This document shows positions 34,551 through 43,411 of a stretch of 64,000 nt of DNA, piece after piece. The notes under the pieces were generated by a model. It had not been told where the DNA came from and made no database searches. It saw only the letters and a program-made list of their open reading frames with translations. Each line of letters opens with the position of its first letter. Positions within the stretch are counted from its first letter, which is position 1. The stretch is from Levilactobacillus fuyuanensis. Lineage in GTDB: Bacteria; Bacillota; Bacilli; Lactobacillales; Lactobacillaceae. The position numbers and the translations under genes are program-made. Location of the stretch: positions 145,006 through 209,005 of the forward strand of contig NZ_RHNZ01000004.1 in assembly GCF_003946395.1 (NCBI RefSeq), read 5' to 3'.

Positions 34551-34856
34551 TTTTAAAATTTTTAAGATACTTTCTGAGACAATTTCACGTTGATTCTCTG
34601 GCAGGGACTTTAGGTAGGCAATTAATTCTAAAGTGTGGATTCCAGTCAGTGATTCATCTGTGAAGAAGTCACTTAGCTTTAGGTTGAGAGCCGATGCAAT
34701 GGACTGTAGCTTCTTGAGACTTATATTCTCGAATTCTCCGCGCTCTATTCGCGATATTAGGCTAACGGAAACGCCAGCTTTTTCAGCTAACTTTTCAATG
34801 GTCAAATCTAATGCTCGTCGTTTCTGACTCACCAGTTTACTAATTGCGTTTTGCAT
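34545..34856 (-). CDS. XRE-family transcriptional regulator
   Basis: This 103-residue DNA-binding protein has an N-terminal Cro/CI-type helix-turn-helix (KLAEKAGVSVSLISRIERGE, about residues 19-38, within a five-helix domain to about residue 60). A short C-terminal helix pair follows. I chose the ATG at 34856, eleven bases after AGGAG; an upstream in-frame ATG at 34862 is too close to that site. It is convergent with the small gene and divergent from the membrane protein at 35038, which it could regulate (inference). Confidence 0.85.
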   Translation of the reverse strand: MQNAISKLVSQKRRALDLTIEKLAEKAGVSVSLISRIERGEFENISLKKLQSIASALNLKLSDFFTDESLTGIHTLELIAYLKSLPENQREIVSESILKILKL

Positions 34857-35037
34857 AGTTGGCATCTCTCCTATCATGGCATCAAAACTAACCATAATGG
34901 AGTCTTTATATCATTGACAGAGAAAAAAAGACCTTTTTATTTAGAAAAGAGGGAAAATAATACCTATTTGATGTATATTAGACTATAAAGCTACTTATAT
35001 TTACGTAAGTGGCAAATTATCAATGAGGAGGAGCTTC

Positions 35038-35598
35038 ATGATTCAAAAAATATTAGACATTTTCAAACAGGAATTTTTCGCCCTGAACATGCGGTTTTGG
35101 GCAACGCGTTACGCGATTTCAATTGGTACTGCCATCGCATGGTTTTACTTCGGTAAGCAAGCCTTTCTGGGTGGTCAGCTGCCGGGCTACTTTATCTTCT
35201 TCGGCATTCAGGCCGCAATATTTTATCCGATTGCGAACGGGTTTCTTGTGATATACGAGTGGGAGCACGGTCGACAGGCTAAGGGGATTTTTGATAATTA
35301 CTCTGAGATGCAAGCAGCTGACTATAGAAAAGCTCAGTTTCGAGCTGTTCGATTGGTCAACTCCAATTTCAGAAACAACGATCACTCCTTCGGCGAAACT
35401 AAAAATGCCATTAAAAGCGATGCGGCAGGCATGAAAATGATGTTTAAATTTTTCGGCCATGTGATCTTATGGGTACTTGCTCTATTCTTCACCATTGTTG
35501 GGATTGGGCGGTACTTAGTAACGTTGAAGCCAGAAAATTATTCATTCAATTATAGCGAAGATGGGACATATACCGGCGATTCAAATACTGAAAATTAA
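35038..35598 (+). CDS. Membrane protein of unknown function
   Basis: This 186-residue protein has about three hydrophobic segments (about residues 25-40, 52-72 and 137-160), an internal polar region of about 60 residues, and a C-terminal polar tail. The ATG at 35038 follows GAGGAGGAG. It is the first of a run of five genes on the plus strand that otherwise encode secreted proteins. I do not recognise a family. Confidence 0.7.
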   Translation: MIQKILDIFKQEFFALNMRFWATRYAISIGTAIAWFYFGKQAFLGGQLPGYFIFFGIQAAIFYPIANGFLVIYEWEHGRQAKGIFDNYSEMQAADYRKAQFRAVRLVNSNFRNNDHSFGETKNAIKSDAAGMKMMFKFFGHVILWVLALFFTIVGIGRYLVTLKPENYSFNYSEDGTYTGDSNTEN

Positions 35599-35619
35599 TT
35601 ATTGTAGGAGACGAAATTT

Positions 35620-36051
35620 ATGAAGAAAAGATTTTATGCAATGATTCTTGCTATCACACTAGTTGTTATGGGAGCCGGTCTACTGGGATCACCAGTGAAA
35701 GCATCGGCATCAGTTAAGTGGCAATTTGGAACTCCAAAAAAGGTTAGAGGTCTGTTTCGTACGAAACCAGTCAAAAACCATTACAACGAGCTCAATATTG
35801 CCCCCAACGTCGTGTTCAACGAGATTCGAAAACCCCACTGGCCCGCCGAAAAAAGCGGGAAAATCACTTTGCTGCTGATGTGGCGGGTGCCATCTCGCAA
35901 GCTTAGCGCACATCTTTATCAAATCAAAAGCGTTACCCGGAATGGCAAGCATGTTCGCTATTACATCAAAACGTTTAGTCATAATCGCTTGAAGATTTCG
36001 AAAACCACGGCATTTGCGCACAAGCCTTACTATCACAGAGTTAAGAATTAG
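35620..36051 (+). CDS. Small secreted basic protein
   Basis: This 143-residue protein has a typical signal peptide (positive MKKR, a hydrophobic core, cleavage probable after VKASA near residue 30). The mature part is lysine/arginine-rich with aromatic residues (KWQFGTPKKVRG, GKHVRYYIKTFSHNR). It has no cysteines or catalytic motifs. It resembles the small SH3-like wall-binding modules common in lactobacillar exoproteins, but this is only impressionistic. TAGGAGACG precedes the start. Confidence 0.65.
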   Translation: MKKRFYAMILAITLVVMGAGLLGSPVKASASVKWQFGTPKKVRGLFRTKPVKNHYNELNIAPNVVFNEIRKPHWPAEKSGKITLLLMWRVPSRKLSAHLYQIKSVTRNGKHVRYYIKTFSHNRLKISKTTAFAHKPYYHRVKN

Positions 36052-36096
36052 TCATTCGGTGAATGATGATAGCAACAGTTTTAGGAGGAACCAGCA

Positions 36097-36942
36097 ATGA
36101 AATTTAACTGGATAAGCAAAGCGACAACAATTTTACTTAGCAGCATTTTAGTAGGGGGAATCGTTACCACCACCGTTCCCATGTTCACACCCGAAGCGCA
36201 AGCCTATAACAATGAAGACGCGCCAATTAGTTATCAAGTTTTTAAGAATGACGAAAATAGCGTTAAACAGATTGTTAAAAAGGCCAGTCCTAAAGTAAAG
36301 CAACAACTCAATGCCGCCTTCTTTAAGCGCATGGCGCAAAAGCCCGTCAATGCGTATGGCAGTTCAATATCAGCATATTTTTCACAAGTCATGCATGTCC
36401 TGACAACCCATGCGGTCAGTGAGCTTGGTCGTAAAGGCCAGGTAACACCAGCATTTAAGCAGGACTATCGGGCAATGTTGGCTGTTTACGATCAGTTTAA
36501 GGGCCGCTTAGACACGGATTACCAGAATTCTGTCAATGATGAGATTGATGAAGCTGATCAACAGATTAGCAAGAACAAAGTTGATCCGGACAGCATTAGT
36601 GATGTTGGTGACTATTTCATTCAGTACTTTGAAACCAACATTCGGCCAACTAAGATCACTGGCGTTCCAAGCGTTAAGAGCAAGATTACTAAATTGACCG
36701 CTAAAAAGACGTCCTCTAAGAAGTACGTTAAAGTTACGGGGACTGTGAAATTAGGCAAAAAGGCGAACTACGCTCGGATCAAGACGTATAAGGGAACCAG
36801 CTATGCCAAGCTAAAGGGTTCACGCAGTTTCAATAAAAAGCTTTACGCTCCTAAAGCAAAGAAAGTCAGTGCCACCGTTGGATATTACTCACATGGGCAC
36901 TTTTCAGGGGTGACACCTGCTAAGACGGTCCACGTTAAATAG
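36097..36942 (+). CDS. Secreted protein with lysine-rich C-terminal module
   Basis: This 281-residue secreted protein has a signal peptide ending near PEAQA (about residue 37). A helical middle region (about 45-185) follows. A C-terminal ~85-residue module is rich in Lys and beta-forming residues (TAKKTSSKKYVKVTGTV, TYKGTSYAKLKGSRSF), a pattern seen in extracellular beta-sandwich or wall-associated domains. No enzyme motif was seen. TTAGGAGGA precedes the start. Function is unknown. Confidence 0.68.
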   Translation: MKFNWISKATTILLSSILVGGIVTTTVPMFTPEAQAYNNEDAPISYQVFKNDENSVKQIVKKASPKVKQQLNAAFFKRMAQKPVNAYGSSISAYFSQVMHVLTTHAVSELGRKGQVTPAFKQDYRAMLAVYDQFKGRLDTDYQNSVNDEIDEADQQISKNKVDPDSISDVGDYFIQYFETNIRPTKITGVPSVKSKITKLTAKKTSSKKYVKVTGTVKLGKKANYARIKTYKGTSYAKLKGSRSFNKKLYAPKAKKVSATVGYYSHGHFSGVTPAKTVHVK

Positions 36943-36992
36943 CCTTAAAGCATTTGGCTTAATAACTAAATAAATATGGAGGTGAAAATACC

Positions 36993-37964
36993 GTGAACCG
37001 ACTTATAGCAGGTTTGGCCGTTGCTGGGCTGGGCTTCTTCCTGGGTGCCGTCCCCAGCGGCGTGGTCCACGCGGCAACGGCAACATCGACCGCTTCATCA
37101 ACGACGACTAAGACGAGCACAGCAACGGCAGGGGAAGAGGCCACTTCGTCTGCATCAGTTAGCTCATCCTCTTCATCAACAGAATCAACGCCCAAACCTA
37201 AGCCCAAGCCACAAGTGACTTACCGCAAAGTCATCAGCCAGAAAAAGGTGAACTACTACACCAAGATCGGTACCAACCGCAAGCATAACTACAAGGTGTA
37301 CCAAACGGGTGGTGCTAAGTCTTCAGCTAGGAATGTGAAGGCTATTTCGACCGGACGGCACTACGCGACTAAAAAGGTCCACATTACCCGTGAAGAAAAG
37401 ATGGGCGATGGGACCTGGTTGAAATTTACTTACAAGCACACGCAAACAGGGTGGATTCACCGCAACGGGACCGTCAAGTCCTACCGGTGGCTCAACGTCC
37501 CCTTGATTGCGCAACGGCCTGAACTCCCAACCGGCTGTGAGATTACGGCGACGACCATGATGCTCCAGTACGCTGGGGCGAAAGTCACCAAGAAGTCGCT
37601 GGCCAAAGAGATGCCGCGGAGTTCGAATCCTAACAAGGGCTTCGTTGGGAGTCCCTATTCGAAGACCGGTTGGTGGATCTATCCCAAGGGCCTCGTGAAG
37701 ACCGTCAGACATCATCTCGGTTCAGCTACAGATATGACCGGGGCTTCGTTTAACATGATGAAGGCCAAAATCAATCACGGCCATCCCGTCGTTATCTGGG
37801 TCGCTGGTGTCGATGGCTTTGTGAACCATGCTGTCACGCTTTCTGGCTACAGTAGCACGCGGGCTTACTACAACGATCCGTGGACCAAGCGGAAAACAAG
37901 CATGAGCTTAGCTAGCCTGCACAATCATCGGAAACACGATGCGTATCGGGCGCTGAGCTATTAA
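36993..37964 (+). CDS. Secreted C39-like cysteine peptidase
   Basis: This 323-residue exoenzyme starts at GTG (GGAGGTG upstream). It has a signal peptide to about residue 28, a Ser/Thr/Pro-rich linker (28-75) and an SH3-like stretch (76-165). A papain-like C39_2 domain follows, with Cys182 (PTGCEITATTMML), His279 (GFVNHAVTLSGY) and Asp295 (YYNDPW) as the likely triad. It may cleave peptides or wall crosslinks; the substrate is unknown. It lies 41 bases upstream of an NlpC/P60 gene, suggesting joint wall remodelling. Confidence 0.85.
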   Translation: MNRLIAGLAVAGLGFFLGAVPSGVVHAATATSTASSTTTKTSTATAGEEATSSASVSSSSSSTESTPKPKPKPQVTYRKVISQKKVNYYTKIGTNRKHNYKVYQTGGAKSSARNVKAISTGRHYATKKVHITREEKMGDGTWLKFTYKHTQTGWIHRNGTVKSYRWLNVPLIAQRPELPTGCEITATTMMLQYAGAKVTKKSLAKEMPRSSNPNKGFVGSPYSKTGWWIYPKGLVKTVRHHLGSATDMTGASFNMMKAKINHGHPVVIWVAGVDGFVNHAVTLSGYSSTRAYYNDPWTKRKTSMSLASLHNHRKHDAYRALSY

Positions 37965-38005
37965 TCAAGTATTCATTAACTAAATTTACAAAGGAGAAAA
38001 ATATA

Positions 38006-39043
38006 ATGAAGAAACAATGGCTATCTACAATACTCGTCATTGCCGGTCTAAGTAGTGTTGGTATGACGACCTCCGCACAAGCTAAGACCAGTTACTACAC
38101 TACCAATCCTGGCATTATCCGGGTCAAGAAGACGGTCGCCTACTACAAGGACGCCGCTAAGAAGCATCATGCGGCGACGGTTCACAAGGACCACTACGCT
38201 AAGATTTCCAAAGTGGTCACGGCCAAGGGGCACGCGCCAGTGTTAAAGACTAACACCGGCAAATACGTCACTGCCAACAAGACATTTGTTGCCAAGACGA
38301 AGGGCTACCAAAACCCAAAGAAGTATTATCAGGTCAACTACACGCAGATCAAGCCTTACGGTAAGGTCGGTTACACCGTTAAGCGTGGTTACGAAGGTAT
38401 TAAGACTTGGAAGATCATGCGGCGTTTAGGAACGGCCAACGGTTATAACAAATATAATTCTGCGACCTACTACGCTGTCAAAAACTTTCAACGTAAGCAC
38501 CACCTGAAAGCTACCGGGAACGTCAATGAAAAAACATGGGTTAAGTTAGGCTTCTCTAAGTCCAGCTGGAAGAGCATTGATTCATACGTAGCACCACTGG
38601 GTGCGCACGCCTGGAACAGTCGTTCAGCCCATATCGAAGCGATGATTAAGCAAGCCTACAAGTACAAGGGCAATCCTTACTTAGTTGGTTCTTCATCTAA
38701 GACTATCTATGGGACGGACTGTTCTGGCCTGGTTATGCAGTCACTGTACGCTGGTGGGATCAACACTAAGCCTATCAGTGCCATTCATCATGCTTACCCA
38801 GGTAACGAGTGGAATTCACGTAACTTGTGGGCTAGCAAGAAGTTTCAACACGTGGCTTACAGTCACAAGAAGCGTGGCGACTTAGTCTTCTATTACCAAC
38901 CAGGCACCCATACGATTTGGCACGTTGCCATTTACTTAGGTAAGGGCAAGGTTATCGAAAGCTGGCCACCACGAATCATGGTTCAACCAATCAAGAACGG
39001 TCAACGCTCTGACGTGGCTGGAATCGCGCGTGTGTTCCACTAA
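38006..39043 (+). CDS. Secreted NlpC/P60 endopeptidase with peptidoglycan-binding domain
   Basis: This 345-residue cell-wall hydrolase has a signal peptide to about residue 26, a basic SH3-like region (28-110) and a peptidoglycan-binding module (about 118-190, ATYYAVKNFQRKHHLKATGNV). The NlpC/P60 domain has Cys239 (GTDCSGLVM) and His306 (IWHVAIYLG). It probably cleaves D-Glu-diaminopimelate or related stem-peptide bonds. AAGGAGAA precedes the start. It is the last gene of the secreted cluster and is followed by a terminator. Confidence 0.92.
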   Translation: MKKQWLSTILVIAGLSSVGMTTSAQAKTSYYTTNPGIIRVKKTVAYYKDAAKKHHAATVHKDHYAKISKVVTAKGHAPVLKTNTGKYVTANKTFVAKTKGYQNPKKYYQVNYTQIKPYGKVGYTVKRGYEGIKTWKIMRRLGTANGYNKYNSATYYAVKNFQRKHHLKATGNVNEKTWVKLGFSKSSWKSIDSYVAPLGAHAWNSRSAHIEAMIKQAYKYKGNPYLVGSSSKTIYGTDCSGLVMQSLYAGGINTKPISAIHHAYPGNEWNSRNLWASKKFQHVAYSHKKRGDLVFYYQPGTHTIWHVAIYLGKGKVIESWPPRIMVQPIKNGQRSDVAGIARVFH

Positions 39044-39106
39044 TTTTTAAATGTTTCAATGCTCATAATTAAGGACTCTCTGTGAGTGTTAATAGAAAGA
39101 CTTTGG

Positions 39107-39145
39107 GAGGTCCAATTCATTTACGAATTGGGCCTCTTCTTTTTG
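39107..39145 (+). terminator. Terminator of the secreted-protein cluster
   Basis: GAGGTCCAATTC (39107-39118) pairs with GAATTGGGCCTC (39125-39136), then CTTCTTTTT. Confidence 0.9.
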
Positions 39146-39429
39146 CGTTGATGAGGGATACAGCCAGTGAATATGTCTTAGCGGTTGCCCCAGCTTGAAA
39201 GAAATGATTGTATTCGCGACGTTTAACTTTGGTGTCATCGTTAGTTCTTTTAACAATCATTGCTAATGCCGATGAAGTGTTTAAATAGTGTATGAACTAG
39301 TGAAAAATTCGATTGATTTGTCATGCATTTAAAGAAGCTGAACTTAAAAACACAATTATTATAAAGCTTGTTATATCAACGCTTATGTACACGTTAGGGA
39401 ACACTTGCACACCAAAAAAATTCATGCCG

Positions 39430-39458
39430 TTGACTGTTTCTCACAATATAGCTATAAT
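39430..39458 (+). promoter_or_regulatory. Promoter of surface protein 1
   Basis: -35 TTGACT (39430-39435), a 17-base spacer and a consensus -10 TATAAT (39453-39458). The 95-base leader that follows is largely conserved at surface protein 2, with CTTATA...TATAAG able to pair. Confidence 0.88.
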
Positions 39459-39553
39459 GGACAATAAATAGAGCTTATAGAATAACAATATGCGGTATAA
39501 GTTCGGCGTTGAATTATCTGATTTTTGGTCATTGTTAATGAGGGGGACCAATC

Positions 39554-42500
39554 ATGAAGGATTTTGAACGGAAAACACATTATAAGATGTACAAGTCACA
39601 TAAGGGCTGGCTGGTAGCCGGCATTACGGTAACCAGTATGGCAGTTGGGATTATTGCGGGCCCACAAGCCATGCAGACAGCACAGGCGGATGGCAACGTA
39701 CCACCAACGGAAAACGTTGAACAGGGTCAGCCAGCAAGTGAGAAATCAGAAGTACCTCTGAAAACAGCCGGGGCTGGTGAGCAAGAGCAACAAGAACAAC
39801 AGGAACAACAAGAGCAACAGAAACAAGAGCAACAAGGACAACAGCAAGAGGAACAACAGCAGCAAGAGCAACAACAGCAGCAAGAGCAACAACAGCAGCA
39901 AGAGCAACAGAAACAAGAACAACAAGAACAACAGCAGGAACAACCTGGGGAAGGGGCTAATGAGGACTCTCTAAAGCAAGAGAAATCACAGCAATATCCA
40001 GCTCGGAATGTAAGGGATAAGATCACCAGGGATATGCCAACCGCACCAGAAAAAGGAAGTCTAGATGTCACAAAAGATGCGACAACACCAGCGCCAGCTA
40101 ATGTTCAGACGGGAATCACGGTTCAGAATCCAGATGACTTGACGGATAAGGTCACGGGCCAACCAGTGTTCAATGTCAGCAAGACTCAGCGGCTGCAATA
40201 TACTTATGATCACTCGGACGCTAACGGAGTCAGCACTGATCTTCGTGTGGTAGATGGTTATAGTGACAAGTATCAGGCGCAAGGAGCTGGGACATGGCTA
40301 GGCGAGACTTACGCCAATAACATTGCGCAGGATGCCAAGGGAATGGATATGAATTCGCCACTACAATACAGTGATGGTACGCATCCGCTCTACATTGACG
40401 AATGGATGCCTGATTATGGCCTACAGTACTTTATTTGGCAAAGTAATTTTGCTAAGCAGTTCGCAACAATAGCCGATTTCAGGAATGATTTTACGAAGGC
40501 TGATCTCGCAACGGTCACGAGCATCTATTCGGACAAAGCGATGCAGGCAGCAAATAGTAGTAATCAGGCAACATTGTACTACAATGCGTTGATGTCCATG
40601 ACGACGCTAGAAGGTCTTCAGAACGCTACGAATCTCCAAAGCCTGTATCTTTACCCCAATATGGATGTTAGCAATGTCGCGTTGGGTAATTATATGCAAT
40701 CTGGGAATTTATGGGACATTCGGGCGTTAAGCAACTTGAACAAGTTACAGAGTGTTAACGTGACACTATTCTCCGTGAATGATATTTCTGCGCTGAGCAA
40801 TAAGGAGCAGTTGACGACTGTCGACATGGCCTACAATCAGATTACGGATATCTCACCACTAGCCACAGATAAGAACTTGGTCATCAAGACGGGGACACAT
40901 CTGTTTAATCAACACATCTTACTGGAACCAATCACCGTTAGCACGGCGCTTGGCAAGGGCCAGAACGTTACGGCTGATGGTACTTTGAGTTACACGACGC
41001 CATCATTTATCATCAAGGACTTGTCCGCAGCCAACTTGCCAGTTAAGGCGTTTGATAATGCTGATGGAGCGATATATCCATCCTTATTCCCATCCAGTGC
41101 CGATGCCGGGAACATCAATAGCAATACTCTGAACTGGTACAATTTGCTTGCCGGCACGAGTGCTAACTATGGGAGTCTGTCCACCACATGGGCCGATCCA
41201 AACAGTGACTTCGCCGGTTACGTCATTCAGCCGTATGAGATGGCCGAAAATGTCAGTGATTTAAACGTCAACATTCAGCTGCTTCAAGCCGACGGACAAC
41301 AACTTAACTTGGCACCCGCAACGCTGATCTCGGGCGATGTGGGTTCCGATGTCGACGTGCAAGCTAATGCCACGGTCATGACTTTCCTGAACCAGCAGCT
41401 TGCCAAGGGGTACACCTTCTTTGGCCTGATTCTGGATGGTACGGGTCTGTACTCTGATTGGGTGGCCGACAATGGCAAGGCGACTGCTCAACCAAGCTGG
41501 ATCACGACTTTGACGGATGCTTCTAAGACCTGGACGATCCTGTTCTACAAGGACGTCTTGCCTTGGAATGTCTCCGTTGGTTACGGGACTAAGGATGCCG
41601 CTGGTAACTTTACGCCAATCACCACTGAAGATGGGTCGCCAGTTACCGACACCTACAACGGGACGTCAGACGCTCAGGTTGCCTTGAATGGCTATCAGAA
41701 AGACTTCCCAGACTACGTTTACACCGGTGCTGAAACCAGCGTGGATGGCAAGACCTGGACCGATATCAGTCAGTCAACCGACATTCCATTCGCTGGGGTT
41801 AAACAAGCCATCCGCATGGTTTACGCCAACGCCAAGCGCGCTACCGTTACCATCAAGGATGCCACGACGGGTAAGACTGTTCAAACGTTAGACTACATGA
41901 CTAATCCCGAACTGCGGGGCGCCATTGGGTCGATCAGTGACTTTGACTCCGCTTCTGTGATTGCGCCAGCCGTGGCTAAAGGCTACAAGCTGGTCAGTGA
42001 TACTACTAAGAATGCCGATGGCACCAGCGCGATTGTCTTTGGCAAGGATGCCGACACAAATCTCGACTTTACGATTACGTTAGCACACGACTTTAAGACG
42101 ACGGAAAAGGCCGTTACTGAAACGATTACCTACCAGGATCAGCAGCAGAAGCAGGTCGCCGCTCCGGTGACGAAGACCATGACCTTTGCTACGGTAACTG
42201 ATCAAGTCACCCAAGACGCTGTGACCTACAGCAATCTGGCTGCCACGGGCACGCCAGAATTGGACGTTACCGGTCAGCCAACCGATACCAATTGGACCGT
42301 CTACAAGGACGGTGATCAATTAGCATTCGCTGCCGTTAATAATCCAACCGTAGCGGGGATGCACGTTGTTTCAACGACTGACCCAGCCAATGATCTGACG
42401 CAGACTGCAGCGCAGACCGTCACGTCGGATAGTGCCGACGTGGCCGTCGTCGTGACCTATGCGGCGGATGCTACGACCGGTGGCGGCGGTAACGGTGGCG

Positions 42501-42874
42501 GTAACGTAACGCCACCAACCACTGGCCCATCTACGGGTGGTGGTGCTGACATCGGCAAGCCTGGTAAGGAACCAGCAACGACGCCTAAGACACCAGCCAA
42601 GAAGGACAAGACGCCTGCTAAGGTCTCAACACCGCCTAAGACTAAGGCCAAGGGTGGTCAAGCAGACGTTGTCATGGCCGGTGGTCAGGGTGCTAAAGTG
42701 CAACAATTAGCAACGTCTGCCAAGCAGTCGCGGAAGGCACCCGTTAAATTGGCTCAGGCTAAGACTGAATTACCACAGACCAATGAACAGCGGGGGAGCG
42801 GATTAGCCCTTGTTGGACTGGCACTGTTGGGAAGCTTAGTCGGCTTAGCCGGTTGGAAGAAACGGGAACACTAA
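39554..42874 (+). CDS. LPxTN-anchored surface protein with LRR and mucin-binding-like repeats (1)
   Basis: This 1106-residue wall-anchored adhesin has an N-terminal KxYKxGKxW-type signal (KMYKSHKGW, residues 12-20; H replaces G). A glutamine-rich tract follows (about 76-132). An internalin-like leucine-rich segment lies at about 340-450 (LEGLQNATNLQSLYL, NLWDIRALSNLNKLQSVNV). MucBP-type beta domains cover about 690-975. A Pro/Lys/Thr-rich wall-spanning region leads to the sortase signal LPQTN at about 1073 with a hydrophobic helix and KKREH. Sortase should anchor it to peptidoglycan. AGGGGG precedes the start. It is a close paralog of the next gene but with a unique Q tract. Confidence 0.9.
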   Translation: MKDFERKTHYKMYKSHKGWLVAGITVTSMAVGIIAGPQAMQTAQADGNVPPTENVEQGQPASEKSEVPLKTAGAGEQEQQEQQEQQEQQKQEQQGQQQEEQQQQEQQQQQEQQQQQEQQKQEQQEQQQEQPGEGANEDSLKQEKSQQYPARNVRDKITRDMPTAPEKGSLDVTKDATTPAPANVQTGITVQNPDDLTDKVTGQPVFNVSKTQRLQYTYDHSDANGVSTDLRVVDGYSDKYQAQGAGTWLGETYANNIAQDAKGMDMNSPLQYSDGTHPLYIDEWMPDYGLQYFIWQSNFAKQFATIADFRNDFTKADLATVTSIYSDKAMQAANSSNQATLYYNALMSMTTLEGLQNATNLQSLYLYPNMDVSNVALGNYMQSGNLWDIRALSNLNKLQSVNVTLFSVNDISALSNKEQLTTVDMAYNQITDISPLATDKNLVIKTGTHLFNQHILLEPITVSTALGKGQNVTADGTLSYTTPSFIIKDLSAANLPVKAFDNADGAIYPSLFPSSADAGNINSNTLNWYNLLAGTSANYGSLSTTWADPNSDFAGYVIQPYEMAENVSDLNVNIQLLQADGQQLNLAPATLISGDVGSDVDVQANATVMTFLNQQLAKGYTFFGLILDGTGLYSDWVADNGKATAQPSWITTLTDASKTWTILFYKDVLPWNVSVGYGTKDAAGNFTPITTEDGSPVTDTYNGTSDAQVALNGYQKDFPDYVYTGAETSVDGKTWTDISQSTDIPFAGVKQAIRMVYANAKRATVTIKDATTGKTVQTLDYMTNPELRGAIGSISDFDSASVIAPAVAKGYKLVSDTTKNADGTSAIVFGKDADTNLDFTITLAHDFKTTEKAVTETITYQDQQQKQVAAPVTKTMTFATVTDQVTQDAVTYSNLAATGTPELDVTGQPTDTNWTVYKDGDQLAFAAVNNPTVAGMHVVSTTDPANDLTQTAAQTVTSDSADVAVVVTYAADATTGGGGNGGGNVTPPTTGPSTGGGADIGKPGKEPATTPKTPAKKDKTPAKVSTPPKTKAKGGQADVVMAGGQGAKVQQLATSAKQSRKAPVKLAQAKTELPQTNEQRGSGLALVGLALLGSLVGLAGWKKREH

Positions 42875-43219
42875 TGAAGTGAACAATAAAGACTTTGTGG
42901 CTTCAGGATGATGCATAAATAGTGACGTTTCTTGAAGCAATGTGTGATCCGTAATAAGTTTGATTCAATTGAACAGATATTTCAGGATCAATCTAGTTAA
43001 TGGGTTGATCCTTTTGTGTTAGTAAAATTTAGTGAATAAGCCTTAATTGTTAGTCTGGTTTGAAAGCTGGGGTGTTGTTCATGTCACGCCAATTTGAAGC
43101 TAATATTAGTTTCGTTAGCAATTATTGTGAGTACTGGTGACATGTTTGAATGATGCGTAATTTACTGATGAATTTGTTTGCTTTATCAGACGACTTAGTG
43201 ATTATTAGTTTTAAGAAAT

Positions 43220-43253
43220 GACACGAAATCCTATGATACTAGGATTTCGTGTC
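43220..43253. terminator. Perfect 14-bp hairpin between surface protein genes
   Basis: GACACGAAATCCTA (43220-43233) and its exact complement (43240-43253) have a six-base loop and an AT-rich tail. A weaker terminator for surface protein 1 precedes it at 42983-43014 (AGGATCAA/TTGATCCT then TTT). Confidence 0.6.
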
Positions 43254-43293
43254 TATTTATTAAATTATTCATAGGATGAAAAGTTTCGATTCA

Positions 43294-43322
43294 TTGACTG
43301 TTTCTCGCAGCTTGCTTATAAT
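43294..43322 (+). promoter_or_regulatory. Promoter of surface protein 2
   Basis: -35 TTGACT (43294-43299), a 17-base spacer and -10 TATAAT (43317-43322). The leader matches that of surface protein 1, including AGAGCTTATAGAA and GCGGTATAAGTTCGG. Confidence 0.88.
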
Positions 43323-43411
43323 AAAAAAATAGAGCTTATAGAACGGTATGCGGTATAAGTTCGGTGTTAAATTACCTGATTCTTAATCGTAGTTGATGAG
43401 GGGGACTAATC

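Noticed and set aside
39727..40071. Cysteine/serine-rich antisense open frames
   Set aside because: They are the mirror of the glutamine codon repeats in surface protein 1, with no start signals.
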